Assembly: GCF_001619985.1 (NCBI RefSeq)
Contig: NW_017264195.1
Location: 124,001 to 188,000 of the forward strand
Direction of reading: 5' to 3'
From: Xylona heveae TC161
Lineage: Eukaryota; Ascomycota; Xylonomycetes; Xylonales; Xylonaceae
DNA length: 64,000 nt
The notes beneath the pieces were generated by a model that did not search any database, had not been told where the DNA came from, and saw nothing but the letters and a program-made list of their open reading frames with translations. Positions within the stretch are counted from its first letter, which is position 1. Each line of letters begins with the position of its first letter. The translations under genes and the position numbers were made by a program. Below, one piece after another: positions 32,947-44,290 of this stretch.

Positions 32947-33031
32947 GATCACTGAATGGCTACAGTTGCTTCTTCCCCTGCAAAAAAGAATATCGCAATA
33001 ATATCACGACATTTTTCTCAAAACAATAAAG

Positions 33032-33481
33032 TCAATTACAAACGCCATGATTCAACTTTGCCTGCAATTTATTCTTCAACGAATCAAAATGTGAAATCGG
33101 TAACGTGGCTTCGAGCCGTTCCTTGACCCTTTCTGGGGTTGATGTCGACACATGATTATTGGTATCGTGTCCTGTTCTTCCAATGGCCTCGCTGGCAACA
33201 TCATAACCGTGCTCATTGAGCAGGCCTTTTAGGCCCGTGATTATCGCTGCAGCCAAATCAGGCACAGTCTTGAGAGCATTCGGCTTGATGCAGAAGTGCG
33301 CATTTGACAGGTACGAGCAACTCTGGCTCGTTGGCTTATGCTGGCCATTCGCCGTTTAGCGAACGCAATGATCAGCAATCTCCATCACCATCTTGGTAGG
33401 TGCCATGCAGCCTCCAGTTCGCGTGCAGAGCCAAGCGGTGACAGCCCAGTGCTCCTTGCGGGAAAACTTTATTACAATCTT
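33032..33481 (-). pseudogene. Possible remnant or unresolved Cys-containing small gene
   Basis: Two protein-like open stretches lie head to tail on the minus strand. The upstream one (about 33481-33355) includes EHWAVTAWLCTRTGGCMAP; the downstream one (about 33355-33032) includes PDLAAAIITGLKGLLNEHGY and ends NHGVCN. A 45-nt GT-AG intron beginning GTTCGC could join them in frame, but the donor is poor and no start codon with a leader is visible upstream. It could be a decayed gene, a gene with an unseen first exon, or chance. No family is recognised. It sits just upstream of the small secreted-protein gene and on the same strand. Confidence 0.3.
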
Positions 33482-35940
33482 TGTGCGAAGTTGTCGTTAC
33501 AGGAAGAAGTTGGATAATGATAATTAAGTGTCTGAGTGCAGACGTCAATCAAAACAAGTGGCGAACTATTATGAGTTTACAATTCAACGCATTTGCACGG
33601 GCAAGATACCCGAAAGAGTTTGAATTATAAACGGTATCGCATCATCGCAACGAGAAGAAGCAGCGATAATTTTGGAATTGGCAAATCCAATTTGGTAATT
33701 CTAAGAATACTATTTTCGGAAAACTTCAACAGAAGAGTATTGCAACAGAATGTCTTCGTATTATGAAATCGGGTGCTCTGCAAACCACACTCCACCTCCC
33801 CAGGCTGGTTGTTTTCCTCCTGTGGAAGATGAAGCTAAATTGGCACCATGAATCTCTAGGTTCACGTTTATCGCAGTAGTAGCCTTTTAGTCCATTCGGG
33901 GTTGTTCGAGCTCTTACACCGATACGATCTAGCAAAGAGAAGAAATACAACCGAAACCATTGTTTTGATCGGGGCAAATCCAAGGGTTAACGATGTTCCT
34001 TGCTGCGTGGAGTCTATTCATGCGATGTTTTGAGCCTTGAGTATCCGACTTCCGACAGGATATACTTCTAGCATTGGTTGTTGGTCCACTCTGAATGTTG
34101 TCAGTTTCAATCCGTCGTCTTGGCATTTATGCTTGAATCGGTCAGGAAAACCACCTCTCAGGTCAGCAACAACTGATGCGACAACAGGGGGCCTTCCATC
34201 TAGGTCCAAGCTGCGGCCCAGCTGCCAAAATAAGCAGGAGGATAGATGGATCTGCACGGGACCGGTCAGATGCTATAGTTGCTACATTTCCCACTACCGA
34301 TCGCTTTAATTCCCCCAGAGCCGTTTAACACATGAGGCGCATACGATACTGATTTATCATGGACAACACGAAACTAGAGGGAAAGCAAATTGCCCTGCCT
34401 CGGCTGCATTTTCAGGTCCATGGCCATGGCCCGACGAGCATGAATGGCATCATGCGCGACGTGCTTTATCGCGACATCAAATCGTCAAAATTACCCCATG
34501 AGGCAGGTCGGTCAGGGGGGGAGGGCATCGCCACGAGCAAGTCGCCTGCGAGTTCTGATTAGCTGCAGTCTGACTCCCTTTCAATCTTGAATATCTCTGG
34601 TGTCCGACTGAAACCCCCCAGCCTACGGCCCAAGCCGCTTCAGACCTTGTTTCGTGCGCATTCGGGCCGCTCTGAGCCGGGATTATCTGCATGGACGACG
34701 AGGGAGCATCAACAACTTACCAGGAGGTGCCGCTGGTAGCTGCCGCCGGCGGCGTCGGATAGATAACCTAGATAGTTTGATGTCGGGTAATGCTTCTACC
34801 ATGCCCCAGAGCGTCAGCTGCTCTGATGCGATCACTTTTGGATGATTTCCAAAAGGCCCCTGGATGGAGTCTCTCCCTCTCAAGCTGAAATCTTCTCTCC
34901 GTGATTTCAGGGGGCGGCTGCGCGCCGGGTAGGGGCATCTTCCACCCACTGAACTCCAAATGAAAGGGCGAGATGGGTATCTGGGGGTTCAAGCTATGTG
35001 CTCAAGCACCTGGTTTACCGATGACGGATTGCTTTGAAAAAAGTGGATCCCGCCTTGATAGATGACAGGGGATCGCCATGGTGCGGCGAAATGGCTAAGC
35101 CATCTCCTCTCGTCAAGGGCCAATAGAAGACAGAGAGAACGAATCAAGCTCATTGATATCTTGGCATTGAAGCCTCTGACACAGATGGCAGCCACTGAGC
35201 AGCGGAATTGTGACGGTGGCGGAAAACGTCGGGGAATTGTGATCAAAAGAGCGACATACGTGGTTGCAACCCGTTCGGTCGAGATCAAGCGCATCAAAGC
35301 TATGATTCTGGATGCAATCTGTTGCGACCTTCTGCTGTAGACCGCGGTTCGGGGCATGGATTGAATAGGCGTTAAAGACTAGGGTATTTCTCCAGTGCCG
35401 CCACTATTTTGCTTATTATCAATCGTCGATGCAGATCATTTCCCCCCATTGCGGGATGGGTGGGATGCAGGCATCGATAGGCGCACCTTACAATTATCAC
35501 GAGACCCTTCGGAAGCTCGCAATCGCGGATGTTTACACTAGGTTGACCCCTTTCTAGATCTTTCAGACCATTCCATCTGCTGCATGGATCCTAGGATGAA
35601 TCTGTTTCCTTGTCTGGAAAAGTGGCCCGTAGGTCTAATGCAGCGATATGCCGGACACTATTCAATTGAAGGGAAAATGCTTAGGGCGGATGATCCTACC
35701 TGTTCCTGATTCACCCTCAATTGCCCTGTGGATCCATCACGACCTTCTCTTCTTGGAGTGGCCCGTGGCTGAAGAGAAGCCCCACGACAGAGTTTCCAAC
35801 GCTTCGATCAGGGGCGACCCACGATGGGATTTCCATTACCACATTCCCTTCTCGTCCGGCCCCGCCGAAGAGGCTGCTTTTGCGCAATGGTTCATCTCGT
35901 AATTGAGAGCTCGACTTGGATTCAATGATGGACGAAATGA
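33482..35940. other. Long gap upstream of the aspartic protease
   Basis: About 2.5 kb with no supportable gene. Frames of 60-120 codons occur on both strands, but none has domain-like sequence. The part near 35400-36086 is the presumed protease promoter. An extended upstream region is plausible for a secreted protease controlled by carbon, nitrogen and pH regulators, though I cannot assign their short binding sites from sequence alone. Confidence 0.4.
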
Positions 35941-35948
35941 TATATAAG
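35941..35948 (+). promoter_or_regulatory. TATA box of the aspartic protease gene
   Basis: TATATAAG lies 139 bp upstream of the protease ATG and is followed by a C/T-rich leader, the layout expected for a strongly expressed secreted-enzyme gene. Confidence 0.65.
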
Positions 35949-36086
35949 GATGGTCCTCCTCCACCACCGGAATTGTTTCTTCAGCACACCACCACTGCTC
36001 AAAAGACCAGAGCAACTTCACCGAGCCGCTGCTCAAGCATTCAGTTCGTCATTGTCAAGAGAGAAACCTCATAAAAGTCAGCCAAC

Positions 36087-37527
36087 ATGCGTTACACCGA
36101 CTACCTCGCCGTGCTCGCCACGATTGCTTCTTTGGCTTCTGCCACTCCAATTGAGAAGCGTGATGGCAAGACTTTCAGCTTCTTCCAGTCTGTCAGCCGC
36201 CAGGTGCAGAAGAATGGTCCTGTTGCTCTGGCTGGGGTCTACCAGAAGTACAACAAGACTGTCCCGGAAAATGTGGCCGCTGCTGCTTCCAATGACGGAT
36301 CTGCTACTGCTACACCTGAGAGCTACGATGAAAGCTACCTTGTCCCCGTTACCATTGGAGGCCAGACTTTGAACCTTGACTTTGACACTGGCTCTGCTGA
36401 CCTGTGAGTAAAGCACAAATTTGGGTTTGGTTTGCAGTGTGCTGATGATACATCAAATAGTTGGGTCTTCTCTTCCGAGCTCCCCAGTTCTGAGCAGGCT
36501 GGCCACACCGTCTACAACCCCTCCAAGTCGTCAACCGCCAAGGTCAAGAGCGGCTACACCTGGTCCATCTCCTACGGTGATGGCAGCTCCGCCAGCGGTA
36601 ATGTTTACACTGACACCGTCAATGTCGGTGGCACCGTTGTCTCTGGCCAGGCTGTTGAGCTTGCCAAGAAGGTCAGCTCCGAGTTCGTCCAGGATACTCA
36701 AAATGATGGTCTGCTCGGTCTTGCTTTCAGCAGCATCAACACTGGTTAGTTTTTTCCCTCCAAAGAAAGCGAGTAGTAAAATCCCAACACGTCAGCTAAC
36801 GTCGAATAAAAAAAAAAGTCCAACCTCAGCAGCAGAACACTTTCTTCGCCAACGCTGCGCCCTCCTTGAACTCGCCCCTCTTCACTGCTGACCTGAAGCA
36901 CGATGCTCCTGGCAGCTACGACTTTGGCTACATTGACAGCAGCAAGTACACTGGCTCTATCACTTACACCTCGGTCGACAATAGCCAGGGTTTCTGGCAG
37001 ATTACCGCCTCTGGCTATGGTGTTGGCAGCTCTTACACCTCAAGCTCCTTCACCGGTATTGCTGGTATGTTGAACCTTGCTCCCCCCTATTCACGACTGC
37101 CTCGGGAGATGCTGATATTACCCTACAGACACTGGTACCACTCTTCTCCTGCTCCCCGACAACGTTGTGTCTGCCTACTACGCCGAGGTCTCTGGTGCTC
37201 AGTATGACAACTCCCAGGGTGGTTACACTTTCCCTTGCTCGGCTTCTCTCCCCAGCTTCACTCTCGGCATTGGCGGCTACAAGTCTGTTGTTCCTGGCAG
37301 CTACATCAACTACGCTCCTGTCTCTGGAAGCAGTAAGTCCTCTTTCCCCGTACACTTTCAGTCGTTCCATGTCAAACTAACCCTTTTTCTTTGTAGCTTG
37401 CTTCGGTGGTATCCAGTCTGACGACGGCATTGGCTTCTCCATCTTTGGTGACATCTGGCTCAAGTCTCAGTTTATTGTCTTCAGCCAATCGGGCCCTCAG
37501 CTTGGTGTCGCTGCCAAGAACCTGTAA
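36087..37527 (+). CDS. pepA: Secreted pepsin-type aspartic protease (aspergillopepsin-like)
   Basis: Spliced model: 36087-36403, 36461-36744, 36819-37064, 37129-37332, 37397-37527; 393 aa, the usual penicillopepsin/aspergillopepsin length. A signal peptide of about 20 residues ([13 protein letters not shown]) precedes a propeptide up to about residue 70. The two catalytic motifs are FDTGSADLW (D100) and [10 protein letters not shown] (D283). The flap YGDGSS and the end [14 protein letters not shown] are also present. The first exon-exon join lies right after the first catalytic motif. Introns are 57, 74, 64 and 64 nt. The enzyme digests protein at acid pH outside the cell. The symbol pepA is given by family resemblance; several paralogues exist in moulds, so orthology is not proven. 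Confidence 0.9.
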
Positions 37528-38758
37528 ATGCAGACTAGCGTCCTATCTCTTCTTTGATCGTTTTCGATATATTCGAAACGACAAGTTAAAGAGCTGGCTA
37601 TTTAGGATCAATAGTCTCTTGAGCAGTGGTGTGTGTGACGGATGAGGGATACTGCGGGAGTCAATCAAGTACATGCAGTGTCTCTTATCCGACCATTTTA
37701 CATCTTGACAGGGTACTGTGTACCTTGTCAGCACTTTTTTCCTTTCTCAGTCTATACTTTCCTATCTCCTTTTTGCATCTCATTCAGGCCCTGGATGGTA
37801 GTAAATAAAATACCTCGAGCTCGATCTAAATCTTTGTCCAACAAGTGATGCAGTGATACTGTGATGAAGTTTGCAGAAATCATCTACCTTGGCAATGTGA
37901 CATACCTAGAATAATTGCCCCTGACAGATAAAACTCATTGCTGAATGTGAATGTGATGGTATTTGGATAAAGTCGTGTTTGTCCCTAGGTATTTCGAGAC
38001 TCGAGATCATGTACGGTGTAGCTACTACGGCATATTCGTTCCACAATACATACTCACCGAACAGTCAATGACCTTAAATGAATCATAGTAATTGATAGAT
38101 TTCAAGCCGAGAATAAACACACTATTTATGCTAGTCATGCCTTACATCAAGCATGTTTCTGAATATAGTAGAACGGAAAAGAATTCTATTCGAGTGCTAT
38201 TTAACATTAAGATTTCACATTCACATTATCTAGCAGTGGTGGAATTTAAAAAGACAAATATTTTTACTTAATCTATTTAGATCTTTTTGATATTCCTATC
38301 AAACTCGAAAAATATATATAAAAATTCATTCCCTATTTTCTCTTTATCAATGCTCCGCCATAAACATTGGACTAACTGTGCGAAATGCCATTTTTATAGC
38401 CACTCGTCCCTCATGGTCTCCCAAGCATCTACAGCACGGGATATTACCCGGCAACCTCCTTCCTCACCACACAACCCACCCTTAGCGCATAACGAGCCAG
38501 AAAGCGGGACGTCGGACACTGCACCACCAAGCTCCGACGCCCAAAATCACACCTATCCAACATCCTCTCTATCCGTACCTCTACAACAAATCCAGCGAGA
38601 CACAGCGAGACCCAGCGGCGAACACTTCCTCCCCTCCTTTCTGTGTGCTACGCCCTTTAATCTCACATCTACGATACTCGGTCACCCGCAAGACTTATAA
38701 CAAAGCCACTCCAACGGCCCGCCGACCTGCACCACGACACATACACCCATCCAGCAAC
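37528..38758. other. Gap between protease and SRP19 genes
   Basis: Protease 3' flank, then a strongly AT-rich stretch (about 37850-38340), then a C/T- and CA-rich region (38400-38758) that is the SRP19 leader and promoter. The SRP19 frame is open for 38 codons upstream of its chosen ATG; that part is Arg/Thr/Pro-rich and not conserved-looking. No separate gene was found. Confidence 0.45.
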
Positions 38759-39870
38759 ATGTCGCACGCCCGCGTGGAAGAAGTGTCCGACTCGGACTCA
38801 GACCCGGACGTCATGGACCCTAGCCAATTCGACCCGGGCCAATCGATTCTCTCTCCCGCCGACATTCCTTCCTTTTCCTCATCCTCCCCTCCCAACCCTA
38901 ACCTTGGCTTCGGTGGCCCTGGGACGACAAGCGCAGGCGCCGGCGGAGTTGGAGGAGTTGGAGGACTCGGAGGACCCGGCACAGAATTTCTTCAACCCCG
39001 CTTCAATTCGCCGCGCACCGGCTCCGCCGAAGAAGCCGCCACGGTCGAGCGCACCCGGAGCTGGCAGTGCCTGTACCCGGTGTATTTTGACGCGAACCGC
39101 AGCCGGGCGGACGGGCGCCGGGTGGGCAAGGACCAGGCCGTCGCGAATCCGCTGGCGCGGGAAATCGTGGACGCTGTTGCGGGCCTGGGCCTGCATGTCG
39201 TGTTTGAGCCGGGCAAAGTGCATCCCAAGGACTGGAGCAACCCTGGGCGCGTCCGCGTGTTGGTCAAAGAGGGAGGAGTCGCGAAGAATTCGAGAGTAAA
39301 GAATAGTATGTTTGTCTATGCCTACTTCCCCGTCCTTACATTTCATATATTTCCCCGTCCCTTTTAATTTTATTTTTCAGATGATCCATGTTATCAGATC
39401 GCATTTTCATCGTTTGAAAGGCATAACAAAATCGTTTGGAAAATACAACAAAATCGTTTGAAAAGCATGATGAAATCCTTTGAAAAATACAACAAAAGCG
39501 ATCAAAAAGAATCATTAAAGCTAACAATCCTATTACAGAACACCACCTCTACACCATCGTCTCAGAACACCTCAAGGCCCACCCAACGACCGAAAACTCG
39601 CCCATGCGCCTGCGCGTCGCGGGCCTGCCGACCCCGAACAAGGCCGTCCCGCCCCCTGCCATCCCACGCGGCTGGAAAATGGGCTCCATCCTGCCGCTGC
39701 ACTCGCCTGCCATGAGCGGCGGCGGCGTGAGCGATGATTTTCTGAAGCAGATGATGGGCGAGCTGTCGGGAAGTCCTGCAGGGGGCGGTAGCGATAGCGA
39801 TGCTGTAGCTGCCGGTGCTGCGGGTGGAAGTAGCAAGAAGAAGGATAAGAAGAAGAAGGGCAAAGCTTGA
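38759..39870 (+). CDS. sec65: Signal recognition particle subunit SRP19/Sec65
   Basis: Spliced model: 38759-39305 and 39539-39870; 292 aa. SRP19 binds SRP RNA and lets SRP54 load. The core has the family signature WQCLYPVYFDANRSRADGRR, then ANPLAREIVDAV, then HPKDWSNPGRVRV, then KHHLYTIVSEHL and PTTENSPMRLRV. It is preceded by a Ser/Gly-rich acidic extension (DSDSDPD), and the C-terminal tail ends in the Lys block KKKDKKKKGKA. The join A|AA restores the conserved Lys before HHLY. The 233-nt intron is much longer than the usual 50-100 nt here and contains a tandem repeat. An internal TTTTTCAG acceptor at 39373-39380 could make a shorter splice form that leaves the frame. Confidence 0.93.
39410..39497 (+). 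repeat. Four 22-bp tandem repeats inside the SRP19 intron
   Basis: Units start at 39410, 39432, 39454 and 39476, each beginning TCGTTTG (TCCTTTG in the last) and 22 bp long. Units 1 and 3 resemble each other at the GCAT core, and units 2 and 4 share GAAAA(A)TACAACAAAA, so a 44-bp dimer was probably duplicated. Confidence 0.85.
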
Positions 39871-40608
39871 GCCTCTATTTTTAACTGTCCCAGATAAACC
39901 TTTTTTTTCTTTCTTCTTACCCCAACAAACTGTCCATTTACTGGCTTCATTGACCTAGTATTGGTGTATTGCGTTTATACATATAGACTTTATGCAGAAA
40001 GCAGAAAACAGAAAGCAGAGACGCGGAACGCGCGACGCGGGACGGGTGACGGGTGACACTTCAGAGCGCAAGAGCGCAGAAGGAGAGCATGAGAAAAAGG
40101 AAAAACAAAAAAAAAGGGGTTATGGGCCGTCTAAACCCTAAACGATGTGGGGCAAAGGAATACTTCCGATTGTTGTCTGTCTGTCTGTCTGTCTGCATTG
40201 ACTGTATAGTTGGGCCATTTTTGCATCGCGGTGGCGTTTTATGTTTGGCGAGAGTATTTTTCCTACCAAATACTGCACTGTACAGTGATGTTCTTTAGTT
40301 GGGATTCAATTTATTTACTCTATTGTCTCTTCATTCCCCTCCTCGCATGCAACAAAGACTTATGACAAAGATATATACTAAATTACTTCCCCTGAGATTT
40401 GTACTAGGAAACATAACATCTGTGATGGGTATGGGATATATATGCCAGACCAAATCCCCGAGAACAAAAGATCAATGCAAAACACAAAACACACAATACA
40501 GCAGATCGAAAAAAACTAAGATCGATGCAAAATAAAAAGATATGGATCAGAAAAAGAAAAGATAAACAACAAAAGAAAAAATAGAAAACAGAAAACACAC
40601 AAAGAAAA
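39871..40608. other. Convergent gap, SRP19 / aminotransferase
   Basis: 3' flanks of both genes. Simple repeats are visible: GCAGAAAGCAGAAAACAGAAAGCAG-like units at about 39993-40018, CGCGACGCGGGACGGGTGACGGGTGA-like units at 40030-40056, and CTGT x5 at about 40176-40194. The part from 40450 to 40608 is A-rich. No gene was found. Confidence 0.5.
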
Positions 40609-42879
40609 CTAAACTAGACCCCGTTCTCTAAACTCCTCTTCGACAACACCTACCGCGCGGTGCACTAGATCCAGCATTTCCTCATCGGTCAGCGTATACG
40701 GCGGTGCCAGGAGGATATGATCGCCCTTGTATCCGTCAGCGGTACCCGTTCCTGGAAAGAGGCTGATATTCCACTTTGTGCTCAGGCCGCGATCATGCAC
40801 GGCCATGGAGATTTTCTCCTTAAGGTCAAAGGGTTCCTTGGTCTTCTTGTCTGCGACGAACTCGATGCCCCAGAAGAGACCGCGACCACGGATGTTGCCG
40901 ACGAACGGATGAGATGCGAGACGTTCGATGAGGACGGAAGAGAGGATGTTTCCGAGGTGTTGGGCGCGCGGGAGCAGACCGTCGGATTTGATGATGCGCT
41001 GGACGGCGAGCGCGGCGGCGGAGGCGATGGCGTGGCCTTGGTATGTTTGGCCGTGGCGGAACGAGCTGTTCGTTTGATATTGGTCAGCAATTAAAAGTAA
41101 GAGAAAGCAAAAATAAGGGAGTAAGAATGAAGGGGAATAAAATGGCGGGGAAAAACAGATGCTATAAAGTAATGACAGAATGATAGGACGACGAGACATA
41201 CCCCGTCCCGTTGTTAAATGCGTCGACGACTTTCTGGTTGGCCATCACGGCGGCAATGGGCATGTACCCTGCGCCGAGACCTTTGCCGATGGTCTGGATA
41301 TCTGGAACGACGCCGTCCTCTTGCTGCCAGGCGTGCAGGGTGCCGGTCCGGCCCATCCCGCACATGACCTCGTCCATGATGAGCAAGGCGCCGTATTTGT
41401 CGCAGACGGACTTGACTGCGCGGAAGTATCCTGGCACGGAGGGGACACAGCCGAGTGCCTATCGGGAGTTAGTTATCCTTTTCGTTATGATTGATTTCGA
41501 ATGTAGAGGAGTTGGGCCAAAAAATTGAACAGATCAAGATATCTGTGAGAAAAGAGCAAGAAGATGCACGAAAAAAGAAGGAGAGGAAATAAGACAATGA
41601 ACATACAGCACCGACAACTGGCTCAGCAACAAAGGCGCAAACGTTTTCAGGACCGAGCCGTTGAAACTCATCGTCCAATTCCCGCGCAAGTCGCGCAACA
41701 TATGCCTCGTCAGACTCGCCGTCGTGTTTCCCTCTGTATGGGTTACATGGGGAGACGTGTGAAATGTTGTTGAGCAACATCGGTTTGAAGAGCTCGCGGC
41801 GGAACTTGTGTCCGCCCATTGAGAGGGCGCCGAGCGTGATGCCATGATATGATTCATGTCGTGCTATGAACTGCGTACGTTGGGGTTGGGAGAGCTCGAC
41901 AAAGTATTGCCGGGTTCTTGTATAGTATGTTAGTCAAACATCTAGCCATGGCTTTGGACCATGTAAATTTGAACAGTTCGGGGTTAGGCTATAGTGCAGA
42001 AATGCAAGAAGAGGTGGAGCAGAAGATATGATGTAGTTCGGAAAGAAATAGTTTGGGGCGTCCAGTCAAAATCAAGAAAGCGTGATAGAGGAAATCTTCA
42101 TTGCACGGTGCATTGGAAGGACTGGGGCGGTGAAAGGATACAGATCGATATGCGAGCAAAGGGACCGGAAAGCATAGAAGATATGCGGGCGAGAAAGGGA
42201 CCCAGGAACATACAATTTCATAGCAGCCTCCATGGCTTCCGAGCCTACATATTTTTCATTAGCCTATCTTCTCAAGATTCATCCTCTCAAAATTTGCCAT
42301 CGCCTTGCGATATTGCGGTCCGGCTGAAATATCCTGGTCTTTGCTACTCTTCTCCCTTCCCACCGCTTCGTCTCCTTACAAGAATCATATTTTCTCACCG
42401 CCGCCAATGGCTCCAAACTCAAACCAAATAGAAAACGACCAAGCAGACTATAAAAAGCAGATATGGTAAGATGAAATTTTATACTCACCAGAACTAACAA
42501 TAAACACCTTGGCCATCTTCCCTCCCGTCGAGTCAATCAGCTCATTTGCGAGCTCTTCACTCGGCGTGTTGCCAAAAAACAATGCATGGCAGTACTGGAC
42601 TTTATCCAACTGCTCTGCAATGGCCTGTTTGACGCGCTGGTCGCTCTGGCCAATACACGCGACTGCCGCGCCGCCCGTGGCATCGAGCACGCGCTGGCCA
42701 TTAGCGAGAATGAGGTGGTGACGGTCAGCGGCAACGACAGTGTGTGGGTCTTGAAGTGTACTGTTGTGGAACACATTGCTCGATCCAGCGGTTGTTGCTG
42801 CCTGTTTCGTGCTGGTAGAAGACGTTGGTTTGGTAGCGGCCGGCGCAGGATCCGCTGATACGACTGTTGCCGGAGCCAT
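40609..42879 (-). CDS. Class III PLP-dependent aminotransferase
   Basis: Spliced model, minus strand: 42879-42489, 42244-42214, 41916-41607, 41458-41202, 41065-40609; 481 aa. Fold type I aminotransferase of the omega-amino-acid group. Visible motifs: DATGGAAVACIGQ, SSGSEAMEAAMKL (phosphate binding), ARHESYHG, LIMDEVMCGMGRTG (PLP Asp273), and TIGKGLGAG with Schiff-base Lys303, then RHGQTYQGHA. Ornithine, 4-aminobutyrate and beta-alanine transaminases share this plan; the substrate is not predictable. A Ser/Thr-rich extension of about 50 aa precedes the core and looks like neither a clear presequence nor a signal peptide. The start ATG 42879 is chosen because the frame is closed shortly upstream. 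Introns are 244, 297, 148 and 136 nt, all long for this window. Confidence 0.88.
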
Positions 42880-43487
42880 TGCGTCTGAAGGTCCAATGTC
42901 CAGTCCTTTGGCGGAAATGCCAATTCGATATTCCAATACTGGTCGTCAAACCCAATTGCTAGGCCAATCGTGTTTTTGACCTTGTCAATGTGCCAGAAGG
43001 CGCGTCGACACCAAAATCTATCTTCCGTCAAGGTCCTGAAATGCTGCGGATATAGGAAAGAGAGAAAGACAAAAGAATAAATCAGGAGCTAAGGTACTTG
43101 GAGAAGCTCAGTGGCACAAGGAGACAAAGATCAGAATCACAGAGCAAGAGATGACGCGGATGAGAGCTCATGCGCAAGATATATGCAGGATATATTGGTA
43201 CTCTCCACCCTAGCTTCGTGTCAAGTTTTATCAAGGCGGAGATAAATGATTCATACGCAACACGTTTTACCCCACCTTATCGTACAAAGTGCCGTGTGTC
43301 GTTCAACCGGAGCTCTGATCCTTGATTCAGTTCGGCCCCCGTCGCCCTATTCTTAACTCACTTTCTTTCAATGTCGTCCTGTCGCTTTCTACCATGTCGA
43401 TCATCCCATTCTTCGTCAACAAGCATCCTTGGCAACTCCATACTCAGCGATTCTATTGGAACGTCGACAATTCCATTCCTGACTCAC

Positions 43488-43522
43488 GGTAACCGCGGGG
43501 TCCCCTATCGGGGGCGGTTACC
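43488..43522. repeat. GC-rich 9-bp inverted repeat (hairpin)
   Basis: GGTAACCGC at 43488-43496 pairs with GCGGTTACC at 43514-43522. The 17-base loop itself contains CCCC and GGGG runs that can extend the pairing. Confidence 0.75.
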
Positions 43523-43985
43523 TGTAACGTGTTGTAAGTGGGGTCTGATAGGGTTTCGATTGATCGGCATCCCGTCCGGATAAGTTAGTTATAACCTTGT
43601 TGCCATAGTACGGTGATCGACTAGAAATTTTCGTCACGTTTTCTACTCCTAGCGCTATCAGTGAGGTCCTTGCACTGTGAAGAAGTCATGTTCGGTAGTC
43701 AGTCACGTCCGTGTTTATTCTGTCATTAGGCTTATCAGCAATTGAAGCTCATGCTTCGAGGTTCTTTCTGAGATACAGACCTCTGAATCTCGTTGTCCTT
43801 TTCATGCTTTCATGTTCTCACTATTTTGGTACAGAACAGCCTCGGTATAACTGTATCGGCTAAAACACCCGCCAAGATTCAACGCCTCTCTCGGTTATGA
43901 CGCCGTTACCGTTTCGGCTAAAGATTGCCCCTAGGAATCGGGAACAAGGGCTTCCTGGACCGAGTATCACCCGGCCGAACATCGG

Positions 43986-44008
43986 GATGCCGAAAGAAAA
44001 TCGGCATC
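43986..44008. repeat. 8-bp inverted repeat GATGCCGA/TCGGCATC
   Basis: GATGCCGA (43986-43993) and TCGGCATC (44001-44008) flank a 7-base A-rich loop. The same octamer TCGGCATC occurs at 43564-43571, in inverted orientation to the left arm. Confidence 0.7.
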
Positions 44009-44290
44009 ATTACACGGCATTCAACAGCACTGCATGGGACAAGATATTATCATTGGTAACAAGTGACTGCACCTTCAACTCATCAACCGCTATGGAAATT
44101 GGCTGCAGATTCTTAATGTGACAAGAGAGGCTCTCAAATTCAGCCGGATCCAAGAAATAGCACGTTACTCCAGGAGTCATAAAAACAGCAAAAATACAAT
44201 TTGATGTAGATCACAATTTGATATAGTCAAGGACATTCATTGACAGAGGCACTGAAGTAACATAATAATAAGATTTGTCTGCTTGCTACT

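Larger units (their letters stand above)
42880..44290. other. Gap with inverted repeats upstream of the aminotransferase
   Basis: Part is the aminotransferase promoter. The 43480-44010 block is GC-richer and contains hairpins and shared motifs: TCGGCATC at 43564-43571 and again at 44001-44008, with its complement at 43986-43993; TCGGCTAAA twice near 43856 and 43914. Short frames in it are not protein-like. The end near 44290 is the 3' side of the SRPK-like gene. Confidence 0.5.

Noticed and set aside
39381-39538. Reading the SRP19 repeat region as an extra exon from the 39380 acceptor
   Set aside because: It would put the next exon out of frame and destroy the conserved KHHLYTIV segment; the 233-nt intron restores it.
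42880-42936. Longer aminotransferase start at 42936
   Set aside because: The codon is TTG and the frame is closed just upstream; ATG 42879 is used.
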